Source: Leptospira broomii serovar Hurstbridge str. 5399
GTDB lineage: Bacteria > Spirochaetota > Leptospiria > Leptospirales > Leptospiraceae
Reading direction: 5' to 3'
Length of the DNA stretch: 64,000 nt
Assembly: GCF_000243715.2 (NCBI RefSeq)
Contig: NZ_AHMO02000008.1
Location: forward strand, 2,212,001-2,276,000
In this document: in pieces, positions 1 through 8,365 of the stretch
Numbering within the stretch: position 1 is the first letter of the stretch
Layout of the letters: each line of letters begins with the position of its first letter
Made by a program: the position numbers and the translations under genes
The notes under the pieces: generated by a model
Seen by the model: only the letters and a program-made list of their open reading frames with translations
Database searches by the model: none
Told to the model about the DNA's origin: nothing

Positions 1-2
1 CT

Positions 3-1025
3 TTAGTTATATCGATTCCGTTAGGTTATTTTGGTGGAATTGGGGCAGCGTCAAAGAACGGAATTTTGATTAAGGGATCAAATTTTTTGGATGTGATTGC
101 TTCAATTCAGAACGTAGTTATGGATAAAACCGGAACTTTGACAGAAGGTGTATTTGAAGTTCAGGAAGTGAATATTAAAGCCGGTTTTGAAAAAGAAAAG
201 ATTCTGGATTATGTTAACGCCATAGAGAGTAAATCTACTCACCCCGTAGCTACTGCAATTCACGATTTCGTTGGTAAGGTCAATGGCAATCTTATATTAA
301 AAGATGTTGGAGAAATTCCAGGTTACGGTATGCGGGCCATCATAGATGAAAGTGAAATTTTAGTTGGTAATTTCAGATTATTAGATAAATTTAAAATTAC
401 CTATGATATAGATCCTTCAATTTTTATTTCTACGGTGATTGTCATAGCTATAGAGAAAATATATGTCGGCTATATTACTATTTCAGACAAAATTAAAGAA
501 GATTCGGCAGCCGCGATACAAGACTTACAAAAGTTGAATGTAAAAACGATTATGTTAAGTGGTGATAAATCATCCGTGGTGAGTTTCGTCGCTGGCAGAA
601 TCGGAATTGACGAATTCCATGGAGATCTTTTGCCGGAAGATAAAGTGGAAAAAATTAAGCTGATTAAAACCCAAAATGAATCAGTTGCTTTCGTTGGAGA
701 TGGTATTAATGATGCCCCTGTAGTCGCTTTAAGTGATGTAGGAGTTGCTATGGGGGGACTCGGCAGTGATGCTACAATAGAGATATCTGATATAGTAATT
801 CAAGATGATCAACCGAGAAAAATTCCAATGGCAATTCGAGTGGGACGGGCAACTAAACGTATTGTTTGGCAAAATATAAGTTTAGCTTTCTTTATAAAGG
901 CTATCGTGCTAATACTTGGGGCAGGCGGAATGGCAACAATGTGGGAAGCAGTTTTTGCAGATGTGGGGGTATCTTTCTTAGCAATTTTGAATGCTATTCG
1001 AATTCAGAGAAAGAAATTTTATTAA
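3..1025 (+). CDS. Heavy-metal P1B-type ATPase, C-terminal part (Cd/Zn/Pb type likely)
   Basis: The gene is already open at the window edge, so its metal-binding domain, CPx membrane motif and start are missing. The visible part begins in the transmembrane segment just before the phosphorylation domain. It holds DKTGTLTEG (phosphorylated Asp, near base 123), the STHPVA version of the P1B HP motif (near 234), the hinge GDGINDAP (near 700) and two hydrophobic segments at the C-terminus. The family couples ATP hydrolysis to export of soft metals across the inner membrane. The segment just before the phosphorylation site reads like CadA/ZntA transporters rather than copper pumps, but the CPx and metal-binding parts that would decide this are off the window. 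It heads a run of metal-resistance genes. Family call is firm; metal specificity is inferred. Confidence 0.9.
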   Translation, partial: LVISIPLGYFGGIGAASKNGILIKGSNFLDVIASIQNVVMDKTGTLTEGVFEVQEVNIKAGFEKEKILDYVNAIESKSTHPVATAIHDFVGKVNGNLILKDVGEIPGYGMRAIIDESEILVGNFRLLDKFKITYDIDPSIFISTVIVIAIEKIYVGYITISDKIKEDSAAAIQDLQKLNVKTIMLSGDKSSVVSFVAGRIGIDEFHGDLLPEDKVEKIKLIKTQNESVAFVGDGINDAPVVALSDVGVAMGGLGSDATIEISDIVIQDDQPRKIPMAIRVGRATKRIVWQNISLAFFIKAIVLILGAGGMATMWEAVFADVGVSFLAILNAIRIQRKKFY

Positions 1026-1265
1026 TTGCAAACGATATCGCGAATTTAAAAATACTTATGAAATGATTTTCCAGATTCATTTGGAGTAGATTCTTACGTG
1101 AGTCAACAGGTGCTTCCCCATAATGGGCAATCTGTCTCATATACCAGCCCCCAAGACTTGAACGATCAACCACATAGGTAACACTTTAAAACCGCTAATA
1201 CTTGCAATAAACCTGGCTTTGTCGTTTATTCTTTTCAAAAAGTGCATGAATTATTACAAAAAATG

Positions 1266-1299
1266 TTGACGCTTTTTTGACAGAACGTCTAAATAATAT
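1266..1299 (+). promoter_or_regulatory. Candidate promoter of the AbiE-like pair
   Basis: TTGACG at 1266-1271 is followed, after about 18 bases, by TAAATAATAT (1290-1299), a good -35/-10 pair. The -10 box ends one base before the ATG at 1301, so the transcript would be leaderless or nearly so, or translation starts a few codons later. No Shine-Dalgarno sequence is visible before 1301. This is a reading by eye and not a measured start. Confidence 0.4.
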
Positions 1300-1300
1300 C

Positions 1301-1879
1301 ATGAGTCTTCACACCCTAAAACTCCACTTGAAGCCCGGAAAGGTTTATCGGCGCAGTGATTTACTTTCTTTTTCACCTAGTGTTGATCGTGAATTAAAAC
1401 AACTGGTTAAAGAGGGATTTTTACGAAAAGTCCGAACTGGCCTATATTCACGTCCTAGGCTTAGTAAATTTGGAGAAGTTCCCGCAGAACTCCCTCAGTT
1501 GGTTGAGAAATATCTTAAAACTAAGGATTTTCTCTTAGTTGATCACAATTCTTTAAATGGTATAGGCTTAGGACTAACTCAACTCTATAATGAGTTTACA
1601 GTGTATAATCTAAAGCGACATGGCCGAGTAGAACTTGGTGGATTGAAGTTTAATTTTAAGCGCAGGCCAGGATATCCAAGTGCAACAAATTCGGAATTCT
1701 TAGTGGTCGAGTTTATGAATGAGCGTAATGCGCTTGCCGAGAATCCAGTTAATTTAACGGAACGTTTGCAAGGTGCAGTAAACAAACTCAATAAGAGCCG
1801 ACTTAAGAAATATGCTGATAACTTCGGTAAAGTTGCTGTTAAGAAAGAACTCAACGAATTGTTATCCAAAATTCCGTGA
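1301..1879 (+). CDS. AbiEi-like antitoxin / winged-helix regulator of a type IV toxin-antitoxin pair
   Basis: A protein of about 192 residues. Its N-terminus looks like a winged helix (LKPGKVYRRSDLL, then a wing with GFLRKVRTGLYSRP), as in AbiEi antitoxins and DUF6088 proteins. In characterised AbiE systems this protein represses its own operon and counteracts the nucleotidyltransferase toxin without binding it. The next gene starts with GTG inside its stop (GTGA, four-base overlap), so the two are translationally coupled. An in-frame TTG at 1277 would add eight residues. I prefer the ATG at 1301 because 1277 lies inside the likely promoter. The order antitoxin then toxin is the usual one for AbiE. 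Confidence 0.75.
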   Translation: MSLHTLKLHLKPGKVYRRSDLLSFSPSVDRELKQLVKEGFLRKVRTGLYSRPRLSKFGEVPAELPQLVEKYLKTKDFLLVDHNSLNGIGLGLTQLYNEFTVYNLKRHGRVELGGLKFNFKRRPGYPSATNSEFLVVEFMNERNALAENPVNLTERLQGAVNKLNKSRLKKYADNFGKVAVKKELNELLSKIP

Positions 1880-2820
1880 CTAAGCCTTTTATTCACCAAG
1901 ACAATGAATGGAAAAATCTAATTCAGATTGTTTCCGAATCTAAGAATATTATTCCAACATTGATCGAGAAAGATTATTGGATCATGCATGTACTATGGTC
2001 TTTAACTGATTCAGATTTAAGCTATTTTATGAAAGGCGGAACTTCTCTTTCGAAGGCTTACCACGTTATTGACAGGTTTTCCGAAGATATAGATTTATTG
2101 ATAGAAGATGAATCTATGAAATCTAAAACGTCTCGGAAAGATAAGTCAGTCGCGAATGTAAAAAAGAGGGAAAAATTCTTTAACGGTTTAGTGGAACAAA
2201 TTAAAGTCCCTGGATCCGCAATTATTTATCGAAACAATGAGTTCGATAGTGATTATCTAATTAACGCAGGTATTACAGTATCTTATCCATCCTTGCAAAC
2301 TAGCCAAGGGGTTAAACCTGGGATTCTTCTTGAAATAGGTTTTGATAACGTAGAGCCGTGGGAAGAAAAAACCGTCTCCTCTTGGATTATCGATTTCTTA
2401 GAGAAAACCGGACAGTTAGAAAAGTATTTTGACAATCGGGCTCTAAAGGTCAGGTGCTATCGTCCGGAATATACGTTTGTTGAAAAACTTCAGGCTATTT
2501 CGACAAAATATAGGAAGCTTATGGCCGGGGAAGACCCTTCAAATTTCGCTAGGCACTATTATGATATTCATAAGCTGCTAAAGCTGGAGGAGATTCAAAA
2601 ATTTATAGGAACGGAAGAGTATCAAAAGCACAAGAAGGAAAGATTTCGCCCTGAGGATGAAAAAAACCTGACGAAGAGTGAAGCATTTATTCTTAGCGAT
2701 TCAACTCGACGAAAGCAAATCGAAGAACGATATGAAAATACAAAAGCTCTTTATTATGGAGAGGCTCCGACGTTAGAGAATATCATAGACGATCTAAAAT
2801 CATTTTTACCAAGCTTATGA
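1876..2820 (+). CDS. AbiEii/AbiGii-family nucleotidyltransferase toxin
   Basis: A 314-residue protein with the DNA-polymerase-beta-like nucleotidyltransferase signature. GGTSLSKAY (about residues 54-62) is followed by RFSEDIDLLI (about 67-76); the two aspartates of SEDID are the expected metal ligands. AbiEii toxins transfer nucleotides, in some members to tRNA 3' ends, and stop growth, which can act as abortive infection. The GTG start overlaps the antitoxin stop by four bases. Length and motif spacing match the family and no disruption is visible. The pair sits between metal-resistance genes, consistent with an inserted accessory module. Target and antiphage activity are unknown. Confidence 0.85.
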   Translation: MTKPFIHQDNEWKNLIQIVSESKNIIPTLIEKDYWIMHVLWSLTDSDLSYFMKGGTSLSKAYHVIDRFSEDIDLLIEDESMKSKTSRKDKSVANVKKREKFFNGLVEQIKVPGSAIIYRNNEFDSDYLINAGITVSYPSLQTSQGVKPGILLEIGFDNVEPWEEKTVSSWIIDFLEKTGQLEKYFDNRALKVRCYRPEYTFVEKLQAISTKYRKLMAGEDPSNFARHYYDIHKLLKLEEIQKFIGTEEYQKHKKERFRPEDEKNLTKSEAFILSDSTRRKQIEERYENTKALYYGEAPTLENIIDDLKSFLPSL

Positions 2821-2826
2821 TATTAT

Positions 2827-3258
2827 CTATAGATAGACTCTTCTTCCTCTGAGTCCTCGTGCTTTATTATAGCTAAATAAATAAGTTCGCCATGGTTTCC
2901 AGTAATATTCTTTCCATCCCTTTTTGATTGATTCGTATTTATTTTCCGGTAAACCATCGTGAACCAATGTTACAACGCATCCATCTATACGGTCTTCAAA
3001 GGATAAGAGACAGATAGAATCTAAGTCGGATCTGTCCCAATCCGATCCTCTCCAGATTTGTACGATTTTCCTTCCTGGTTTAATCATTAAGAATTTACCT
3101 CGAACATATCCGTTTAGGGAACTCATATCCCCTCCCGTGACAGGGTCTATGTGGGCGAAATACTCTGTGGATTCACTGTGTAACCTGGAATCCATATACA
3201 AGTTATAAATGGTTTCAGCAGAAGCCGAAAATTTCACTTTCTGGATAATTGTTTTCAT
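2827..3258 (-). CDS. SRPBCC / AHSA1-like small ligand-binding protein
   Basis: A 143-residue protein. Its start (KTIIQKVKFSASAETIYNLYMDSRLHSE) and middle (GKFLMIKPGRKIVQIWRGSDW) match the START/Bet v1-like fold of AHSA1 proteins: an N-terminal strand, a helix pair with the ETIYNLYMD pattern, then a curved sheet. The C-terminal helix pattern GWKEYYWKPWRTYL is also typical. Such proteins bind small hydrophobic molecules or assist chaperones; no substrate can be named. It converges with the toxin gene, whose stop lies six bases away. No signal peptide is seen, so it is probably cytoplasmic. Confidence 0.75.
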   Translation of the reverse strand: MKTIIQKVKFSASAETIYNLYMDSRLHSESTEYFAHIDPVTGGDMSSLNGYVRGKFLMIKPGRKIVQIWRGSDWDRSDLDSICLLSFEDRIDGCVVTLVHDGLPENKYESIKKGWKEYYWKPWRTYLFSYNKARGLRGRRVYL

Positions 3259-3289
3259 TTCTATACCCGGAGTTATTAAAAGTTTGATA

Positions 3290-3321
3290 TAGGCGTTAAT
3301 TTATTTTTAGTTTAACGCCTA
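3290..3321 (-). terminator. Stem-loop after the DsbD-like gene
   Basis: TAGGCGTTAA (3290-3299) and TTAACGCCTA (3312-3321) form a perfect ten-pair stem with a 12-base loop, beginning nine bases past the stop of the leftward gene ending at 3331. There is no good U-tract after it, so terminator or mRNA-stabilising hairpin are both possible. Confidence 0.5.
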
Positions 3322-3330
3322 CTTGGTTAT

Positions 3331-4692
3331 TTAGTTTTCTATAGATTGTATCATTTCCTGAATTTTCAGATAATCATTGGTCTTAAATATAAGGTTCTTA
3401 TTATGATCAAATACCGCAAAGAATGGAAGACCCAATTTTAGCTCTGCAAGTTTGGGATCGCTTAGATAGTTTGTGAATTCTTCATCATGGTCCATGACTT
3501 TGTATAGCGTTGCCTTTTGCAGACCTGAATTTAGGACTGGATTGCTTTGAGTCATTTTCTTGAACTCGACACAATTGGTACACCAATCTGCATAGAAATC
3601 GATAAAGACTTTTTGATTATTCATCTTAGCTACTTGAAACGCATCCTCTTTGCTACGGAACCAGGTAAGATTTCCTTCTTTAACGGTTTGGAAATTACCT
3701 GGGTTCTCGTTAGATAATAAGGGAGTGGTCGATTTCAATTCCGAATGGAATAGGATGAACACTCCGACTAAAGCTCCACAGATCGTAAGAGATTTTTTCA
3801 TTCTCTCTGTTTTAAATACCTCCGGATTTTGAAATAAGTAAGTGGACAGGAGAACTATAGCAAGCCCGCCGATAATACTTAAAGATTCCTTATTCGTAAA
3901 TCCGAATCCAATCATGGCTTTTTCATAATATGAGTAAGAGTAGTATAGTACCAAAGCTCCTAAGGAATATTGTATCCACTTCATCCATCTACCTGATTTA
4001 GGTAGAGAGATTCCGAAAGCTCCTATGAGTAGAAACGGAATTCCTACCCCAAATCCAAAGAAAAGCATCTTAAGAGCGGCGATGGAAACAGACTGAAATG
4101 AAACAGTTTCTATTGAAGTTGTGATCTGTAATAGAATAGATACTACTATCGGACCTATGCAAGGAGAGGAAATCAATCCCGCACCCATCCCGAGTAAAAA
4201 GGTACCTAAAAAGCCTGTATTGGACCTTGTCGTCATCTCCCTTCCACCAAAGAAAGGAAGCATGACCAATTCCATTGCACTTAAGCCTAAAATAAAGATG
4301 AAGCTTGCGATGATCAGGTTTGTTTCTGGGAGTCTTAAAATGGAATTAAAAGCTCCTCCTGTAAACCCAGCTATGAACCCGAATCCCATATACATAAAGG
4401 CAAGACCCGAATAATAAACAAGTGGATGGCTCCAACGTCTAGAATTCACGCTTCGTTTCTGGATGATAGTTACCGTAATCGGATAGAGAGGGTAGGTGCA
4501 AGGCAGGAGGCTTGCTAAAATTCCTCCGATAGATAGAACGATCAAAGAAGAAAATGAGATCGAATTTCCAACAACCTGGGATTCAACCCAGGTATTTAGA
4601 TTACTAATGACATCTCCGCCGGATTGAGCAAATAAACTGCCGGAGGATAGAAAAAATACAAGTAAGGGAAATAGAATAGCTCTTGCTTTCAT
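3331..4692 (-). CDS. DsbD-like membrane thiol-disulfide reductase with C-terminal thioredoxin domain
   Basis: A 453-residue protein with a signal peptide (cut near LFAQS) and a CcdA/DsbD-type membrane domain. The domain has about eight hydrophobic segments with LLPCTYPLYPIT (first conserved Cys) and SSPCIGP (second). A periplasmic thioredoxin-like domain follows, with DWCTNC at about residues 368-373. DsbD-type proteins carry electrons from cytoplasmic thioredoxin across the membrane to periplasmic partners. The N-terminal alpha domain of classical DsbD is absent. Its ATG overlaps the TAA of the gene before it (TAATG), so it is translated with the secreted reductase-like protein. I infer it supplies that protein with electrons. 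The operon carries an ArsR-type box at 5499-5514. Confidence 0.8.
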   Translation of the reverse strand: MKARAILFPLLVFFLSSGSLFAQSGGDVISNLNTWVESQVVGNSISFSSLIVLSIGGILASLLPCTYPLYPITVTIIQKRSVNSRRWSHPLVYYSGLAFMYMGFGFIAGFTGGAFNSILRLPETNLIIASFIFILGLSAMELVMLPFFGGREMTTRSNTGFLGTFLLGMGAGLISSPCIGPIVVSILLQITTSIETVSFQSVSIAALKMLFFGFGVGIPFLLIGAFGISLPKSGRWMKWIQYSLGALVLYYSYSYYEKAMIGFGFTNKESLSIIGGLAIVLLSTYLFQNPEVFKTERMKKSLTICGALVGVFILFHSELKSTTPLLSNENPGNFQTVKEGNLTWFRSKEDAFQVAKMNNQKVFIDFYADWCTNCVEFKKMTQSNPVLNSGLQKATLYKVMDHDEEFTNYLSDPKLAELKLGLPFFAVFDHNKNLIFKTNDYLKIQEMIQSIEN

Positions 4693-5420
4693 TACTTCAA
4701 ATTCTCTTTTACTAAAGCGAATAGTTTGAACATTTCTCTGGATATATCTTTTAACCTTTCATCATATTTAGCTTCTTCTTCCGGAGTGTTATCAAATTCT
4801 TTTGGATCTTCAAACGGAAGACTGATTCTAATAACAGCTCCTTCCACATTCGGACAATTTTTATCTGCTTGAGAGCAGGTAAGAACGGCTGCAAAATTAG
4901 AATTTGGATTTTTGCTATCCGAATATTTTTTAGAGTAAGCAAGGAAAGTTGGAAGAGGTTTGCCTAAATTAACTTTATACTTTGGATTCTTTGATTCGTC
5001 GTTAGTAGAAATATCGACTCCAGCTTTTTGTAAGGCTTTGATCGCTCTCGGATTAAATGCAGTAGCTTCAGTTCCTCCCGAATATGTTTCGACACCAGGA
5101 ATATCATAGTAGATAGAAGCGGTCTTTGCCATAATTTGAGACATATGGCTTCTTCTTGAATTATGGGTACAGATAAATACCAGATTTACTTTTTCTTTAG
5201 CTTTGATTTTAGAAGTGATGAATAAGGCAAGTTTATTCAGATTTGTATTTCTATCCTCTGGAATAGATCCGAATTCCTTCGTAATTGTTGATCCGAATTG
5301 TCCTAATTTCGGATTTAATTTTGAAACATCAGCAGATAAAAAATTCGGAACGAGTAGAATTAGGTAAAGCAACAATCCCGTTGCCGTTTTTATTAATTTA
5401 TGTGTGAATGAGTTTCTCAT
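4692..5420 (-). CDS. Exported LMW-PTP/arsenate-reductase-like protein
   Basis: A 242-residue protein with an N-terminal signal peptide (hydrophobic stretch about residues 13-29, cut near FLSA). The rest has the low-molecular-weight phosphatase/ArsC fold. The P-loop reads FICTHNSRRSHMSQ (Cys84, Arg90) instead of CTGNSCRS, and a second motif TCSQADKNCPN gives Cys182 and Cys189. In thioredoxin-coupled ArsC of the Bacillus type the three redox cysteines are C10, C82 and C89. The seven-residue spacing of the last two is the same here. This suggests a periplasmic three-cysteine arsenate reductase or a related phosphatase. It is co-translated with a DsbD-like protein and preceded by an ArsR-type operator. 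Substrate is inferred, not shown. Confidence 0.75.
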   Translation of the reverse strand: MRNSFTHKLIKTATGLLLYLILLVPNFLSADVSKLNPKLGQFGSTITKEFGSIPEDRNTNLNKLALFITSKIKAKEKVNLVFICTHNSRRSHMSQIMAKTASIYYDIPGVETYSGGTEATAFNPRAIKALQKAGVDISTNDESKNPKYKVNLGKPLPTFLAYSKKYSDSKNPNSNFAAVLTCSQADKNCPNVEGAVIRISLPFEDPKEFDNTPEEEAKYDERLKDISREMFKLFALVKENLK

Positions 5421-5498
5421 TTTTGTTCTCCTTAGATTTATGAATTGGTCAATTGTTGGAATCTATCATTGGGCACACGGCTTTTGATATATTTGTAT

Positions 5499-5514
5499 AT
5501 CGTAAATATACGAT
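5499..5514 (-). promoter_or_regulatory. ArsR-type operator before the secreted reductase/DsbD operon
   Basis: ATCGTA (5499-5504), AATA, TACGAT (5509-5514) is a perfect six-base-arm palindrome about 80 bases before the ATG at 5420. Arms and spacer length are identical to the box before arsR at 8712-8727. ArsR proteins bind such imperfect AT-rich dyads and release them with As(III). The match is seen directly; binding is inferred. Confidence 0.65.
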
Positions 5515-5593
5515 AATATTCGTAATCTAAATCGACAAAATTATTGTTAAGTTTTGATTACAGATGAACTGGGAAAGGAGAATTTTAGTATAC

Positions 5594-5612
5594 GGCATCG
5601 TTTAGATGCCGA
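5594..5612. terminator. Perfect stem-loop between the two metal operons
   Basis: CGGCATC (5594-5600), GTTTA, GATGCCG (5606-5612) forms a seven-pair stem with a five-base loop, 64 bases past the stop of the leftward gene ending at 5676. No U-run follows on either strand, so its role as terminator is only likely. Confidence 0.4.
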
Positions 5613-5675
5613 TTGAAAGTGCTCTTTAGGATCTTAAATAGCTTCGAATAATATTTTTATAAGTCAATAGCGACT

Positions 5676-5942
5676 TTAACTATTTATATTTTCAGTTTTA
5701 CACGAGCAATTAATTGAGCATGCGTGCTGCCTTTTTCTAAAATACCAAAACATAATTAGCATAAGGCTAACAATTAGCCCTATTATTCCTGCAATTTCCG
5801 ATATTCTAAAAAACAAGGATAAACTTGAAATTCCAGTAATTCCAATAATAAATGGAGCTAAACAGCAAAGCCCGCACAACCCAATTCCAAGAACTGAGAA
5901 CTTACTTGCCCATGCTAACAAAGGATTCATTTTTTTTGACAT
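5676..5942 (-). CDS. Small MerF/MerT-like metal transporter
   Basis: An 88-residue membrane protein with two hydrophobic segments. The first carries adjacent cysteines in GLCGLCCLAPF (about residues 19-29), as in the Hg(II) uptake proteins MerF and MerT. The cytoplasmic tail has CSINCSC. In the Mer family these Cys pairs pass the metal from outside to inside. The gene is transcribed away from a MerR-family regulator, and a textbook MerR promoter (5970-6000) points into it. No mercuric reductase gene is visible in the window, so the metal could be Hg or another soft metal. Family assignment rests on the Cys pattern and context. Confidence 0.55.
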   Translation of the reverse strand: MSKKMNPLLAWASKFSVLGIGLCGLCCLAPFIIGITGISSLSLFFRISEIAGIIGLIVSLMLIMFWYFRKRQHACSINCSCKTENINS

Positions 5943-5969
5943 TTTTTGCCTCTAAATTATTTTTGTTCA

Positions 5970-6000
5970 GTCTAAACCGTGGAGTTAGCTCCACTGTCAA
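5970..6000 (-). promoter_or_regulatory. MerR-family operator/promoter
   Basis: On the minus strand TTGACA (5995-6000) is separated from TTAGAC (5970-5975) by 19 bases, the over-long spacer typical of MerR-activated promoters. The spacer holds the perfect dyad GTGGAG-TTAG-CTCCAC (5979-5994). It drives the MerF/MerT-like gene leftward and lies just before the merR-like gene. This also argues against a GTG start for the regulator at 5979, which would fall inside the operator. Confidence 0.75.
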
Positions 6001-6020
6001 TAGGGGCTCGAGAAAAAATT

Positions 6021-6413
6021 ATGCTCATCGGAGATTTGGTTAGGAAGACTGGTATCTCTCGGGATACCATACGCTACTATGAAAAGGAAGGGTTGTTCAA
6101 AAATTGCTTAATTTTACGTCGTGATAATAATTACAAAGAATACTCTACTGACGTATTAGAACAACTTGATCTAATACATACCTTGCGGAATTTAAATTTT
6201 CCTATTTCTGATATTGCTGAGTTAATTCGGAGCAGACAATTTAATTTAGTTGAGTGTGAAAATCTGTCCGACACGCTTGATAAAAACATAAAAAAAATAG
6301 ATTTACAGATCATATCCTTACTCGACCTTAAAAATAAATTGAACAAAATTAAGAATGACTGTTCACCTAATTGTACTTATACAAATAAAATGCCGTCATG
6401 TATATCATGTTGA
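6021..6413 (+). CDS. MerR-family metal-responsive regulator
   Basis: A 130-residue protein. The N-terminal helix-turn-helix reads LIGDLVRKTGISRDTIRYYEKEGL, the MerR signature, followed by a long dimerisation helix. A C-terminal Cys cluster (NDCSPNC, then SCISC) is a likely metal site. MerR proteins twist over-spaced promoters when metal binds. I start it at the ATG at 6021; the longer GTG start at 5979 would overlap the operator. The gene overlaps the following ynfA-like gene by 16 bases. The operator at 5970-6000 marks the divergent transporter gene as its target. Confidence 0.85.
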   Translation: MLIGDLVRKTGISRDTIRYYEKEGLFKNCLILRRDNNYKEYSTDVLEQLDLIHTLRNLNFPISDIAELIRSRQFNLVECENLSDTLDKNIKKIDLQIISLLDLKNKLNKIKNDCSPNCTYTNKMPSCISC

Positions 6414-6763
6414 AATCTGAAATTTTTATAACATATATAAAGCCCACTTTAATCTTTATTCTGGCGGGGCTTTGTGAGATAGGAGGTGGTTATCTAGTAT
6501 GGCTTTGGTACAGAGATAATAAATCTCTGGTTTTGGGTATTTTCGGATTTATCATACTTGCCCTTTATGGAATCATTGCAACTTTTCAGCCTGCAAATTT
6601 TGCACGGACCTACGCAACTTACGGAGGCATTTTTATCGTAATGTCACTTATCTGGGCTTGGAAATTCGATAATTTTGTCCCGAATAAATATGATTTAATC
6701 GGGGCTATCGTAGCATTAATTGGAGTTTTTATTATATACTTTTCTCCAAGAGAATCTCTTTAA
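6398..6763 (+). CDS. ynfA: YnfA/UPF0060 family membrane protein
   Basis: A 121-residue protein with four hydrophobic helices. The family pattern is clear: GLCEIGGGYLVWLW in helix 1, LALYGIIATFQPANFARTYA in the middle, then YGGIFIVMSLIWAW. YnfA proteins resemble small multidrug resistance transporters and are often found in metal-resistance clusters, but the substrate is not settled. The gene overlaps the MerR-like gene by 16 bases, so the two are probably expressed together. An alternative ATG lies three codons in. Confidence 0.85.
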   Translation: MYIMLKSEIFITYIKPTLIFILAGLCEIGGGYLVWLWYRDNKSLVLGIFGFIILALYGIIATFQPANFARTYATYGGIFIVMSLIWAWKFDNFVPNKYDLIGAIVALIGVFIIYFSPRESL

Positions 6764-6775
6764 ATTATTTGTTTG

Positions 6776-7852
6776 TTACGCAGCACTATTTGTTGAATAA
6801 TATTTCTTACGAATCCATTGAGCTGCATTAACTAGCAAAATTAAAGCAGGGACTTCTACTAAGGGTCCGATCACTCCTGCAAAAGCTTGACCACTGTTAA
6901 TTCCAAATACTCCGATCGCGACTGCAATAGCTAATTCAAAGTTATTCCCTGCTGCGGTAAAGGCGACCGAGGCACTCTGGGAGTAATCGGCTCCAGAAAT
7001 TTTACCGATAAAAAAACTAACTAAGAACATAACAACGAAATAGATCACCAAAGGAATAGAGATCAAAACCGCATCCATCGGGATTTGAATAATCAATTGT
7101 CCTTTTAGACTAAACATAACTACGATTGTAAACAGTAATGCAACGAGCGTAATGGGTGAAATTATAGGGACGTATTTTTCCTGAAACCAAACCTCACCCT
7201 TAATTTTGATTAATAGATAACGGCTAATAATTCCTGCAAGGAAGGGGATGCCTAAGTATATACCGACGCTTTCCGCTATTTGACCTATAGTGATAAAAAC
7301 TTCTAATCCTTGGATTCCGAATAGCGGCGGAAGAATCGTGATAAAAACATAAGCATACACGCTGTATAATAAAACTTGGAAAATACTGTTTAATGCAACT
7401 AGTCCGGCCGCATATTCTCGACTTCCATCCGCAAGCTCGTTCCAAACAATTACCATTGCTATGCAACGAGCAAGTCCAATAAGAATTAAACCGATCATGT
7501 ATTCTGGGTGTCCGTTAAGAAAAGTAATAGCGAGAATAAACATGAGGATAGGACCAATGACCCAGTTAAGTAAAAGTGAGGCGCTTAAAACCTTAACATT
7601 TCTAAATACTTCCCCCATGTTTTCGTAACGAACCTTTGCTAAAGGTGGGTACATCATTAGAATCAATCCGATGGCTAAGGGAATATTTGTTGTTCCTTTG
7701 GAGAATGAATTGATAAAAGTAGCAACATATGGGATGAAGTTGCCTAATGCAACACCGATCCCCATTGCTAAAAAGATCCATAGAGTTAAATATCGATCTA
7801 AAAAACTTAATTCTTTCTTCTTGATCGCAGGGTTACAGTTTTGTACGCTCAC
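6776..7852 (-). CDS. acr3: Acr3-family arsenite efflux transporter
   Basis: A 358-residue protein with about ten membrane helices and Acr3 landmarks: [14 protein letters not shown] at the N-terminus, [20 protein letters not shown] with the conserved Cys in helix 4 used in As(III) transport, and [20 protein letters not shown] near the C-terminus. It exports As(OH)3 from the cytoplasm. It is the third gene of a leftward arsR-arsC-acr3 operon, 66 bases after arsC. No disruption is visible. Such genes are sometimes named arsB. Confidence 0.93.
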   Translation of the reverse strand: MSVQNCNPAIKKKELSFLDRYLTLWIFLAMGIGVALGNFIPYVATFINSFSKGTTNIPLAIGLILMMYPPLAKVRYENMGEVFRNVKVLSASLLLNWVIGPILMFILAITFLNGHPEYMIGLILIGLARCIAMVIVWNELADGSREYAAGLVALNSIFQVLLYSVYAYVFITILPPLFGIQGLEVFITIGQIAESVGIYLGIPFLAGIISRYLLIKIKGEVWFQEKYVPIISPITLVALLFTIVVMFSLKGQLIIQIPMDAVLISIPLVIYFVVMFLVSFFIGKISGADYSQSASVAFTAAGNNFELAIAVAIGVFGINSGQAFAGVIGPLVEVPALILLVNAAQWIRKKYYSTNSAA

Positions 7853-7918
7853 GCTATTTTCTCCATTATCATCCGGTGTTTTCGGTTTATAAGATCTAAT
7901 TCCTAATATAGCTTGAGG

Positions 7919-8365
7919 CTAAAAGGAATTGGTTTTATAAAGTAGATGTTTTTGCGCGAATTCTTCGGAATACTTTCTGATTTGTTCTCGAACATCTCTA
8001 AATTTATTTAAAACGTCTTCTTCCGTGCCGGTGGCTTTGGCAGGATCAGGAAAGTTTTGGTGAAACCTTTCGGCTTTAGAGGGAAAATAAGGGCAATGCT
8101 CTTGGGCATGATCGCATACAGTTATAATGTAATCGAACTCGACATCTTTATATTCATTAATATGATTCGAGGTATGCTTTGATATATCGATCCCGGCTTC
8201 TTTCATGACTAAGATCGCTTTTGGATTCACTCCATGAGTCTCGATTCCGGCGCTGTAAATTACCGCTTTATCTTTTGCATAAACGCGAAGCCAACCTTCG
8301 GCTATTTGGCTTCTACAACTATTTCCGGTACATAATACGAGAACATTTGGCTTTTTCATCAACAA
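7919..8365 (-). CDS. arsC: Arsenate reductase, thioredoxin-coupled LMW-PTP type
   Basis: A 148-residue protein with VLVLCTGNSCRSQIAEGW at the N-terminus (catalytic Cys12 in the P-loop) and CDHAQEHCPYFP with the two resolving cysteines. This is the three-cysteine arrangement of Bacillus/Staphylococcus ArsC. The enzyme reduces arsenate to arsenite in the cytoplasm for export by Acr3. The start overlaps the end of arsR by seven bases, so the two are coupled. A second in-frame ATG is two codons in. It is a cytoplasmic counterpart of the exported protein at 4692-5420. Confidence 0.93.
   Translation of the reverse strand: MLMKKPNVLVLCTGNSCRSQIAEGWLRVYAKDKAVIYSAGIETHGVNPKAILVMKEAGIDISKHTSNHINEYKDVEFDYIITVCDHAQEHCPYFPSKAERFHQNFPDPAKATGTEEDVLNKFRDVREQIRKYSEEFAQKHLLYKTNSF

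Noticed and set aside
1026..1300. Possible small gene or RNA after the P-type ATPase
   Set aside because: No frame above about 40 codons with a start signal and no tRNA-like fold was seen.
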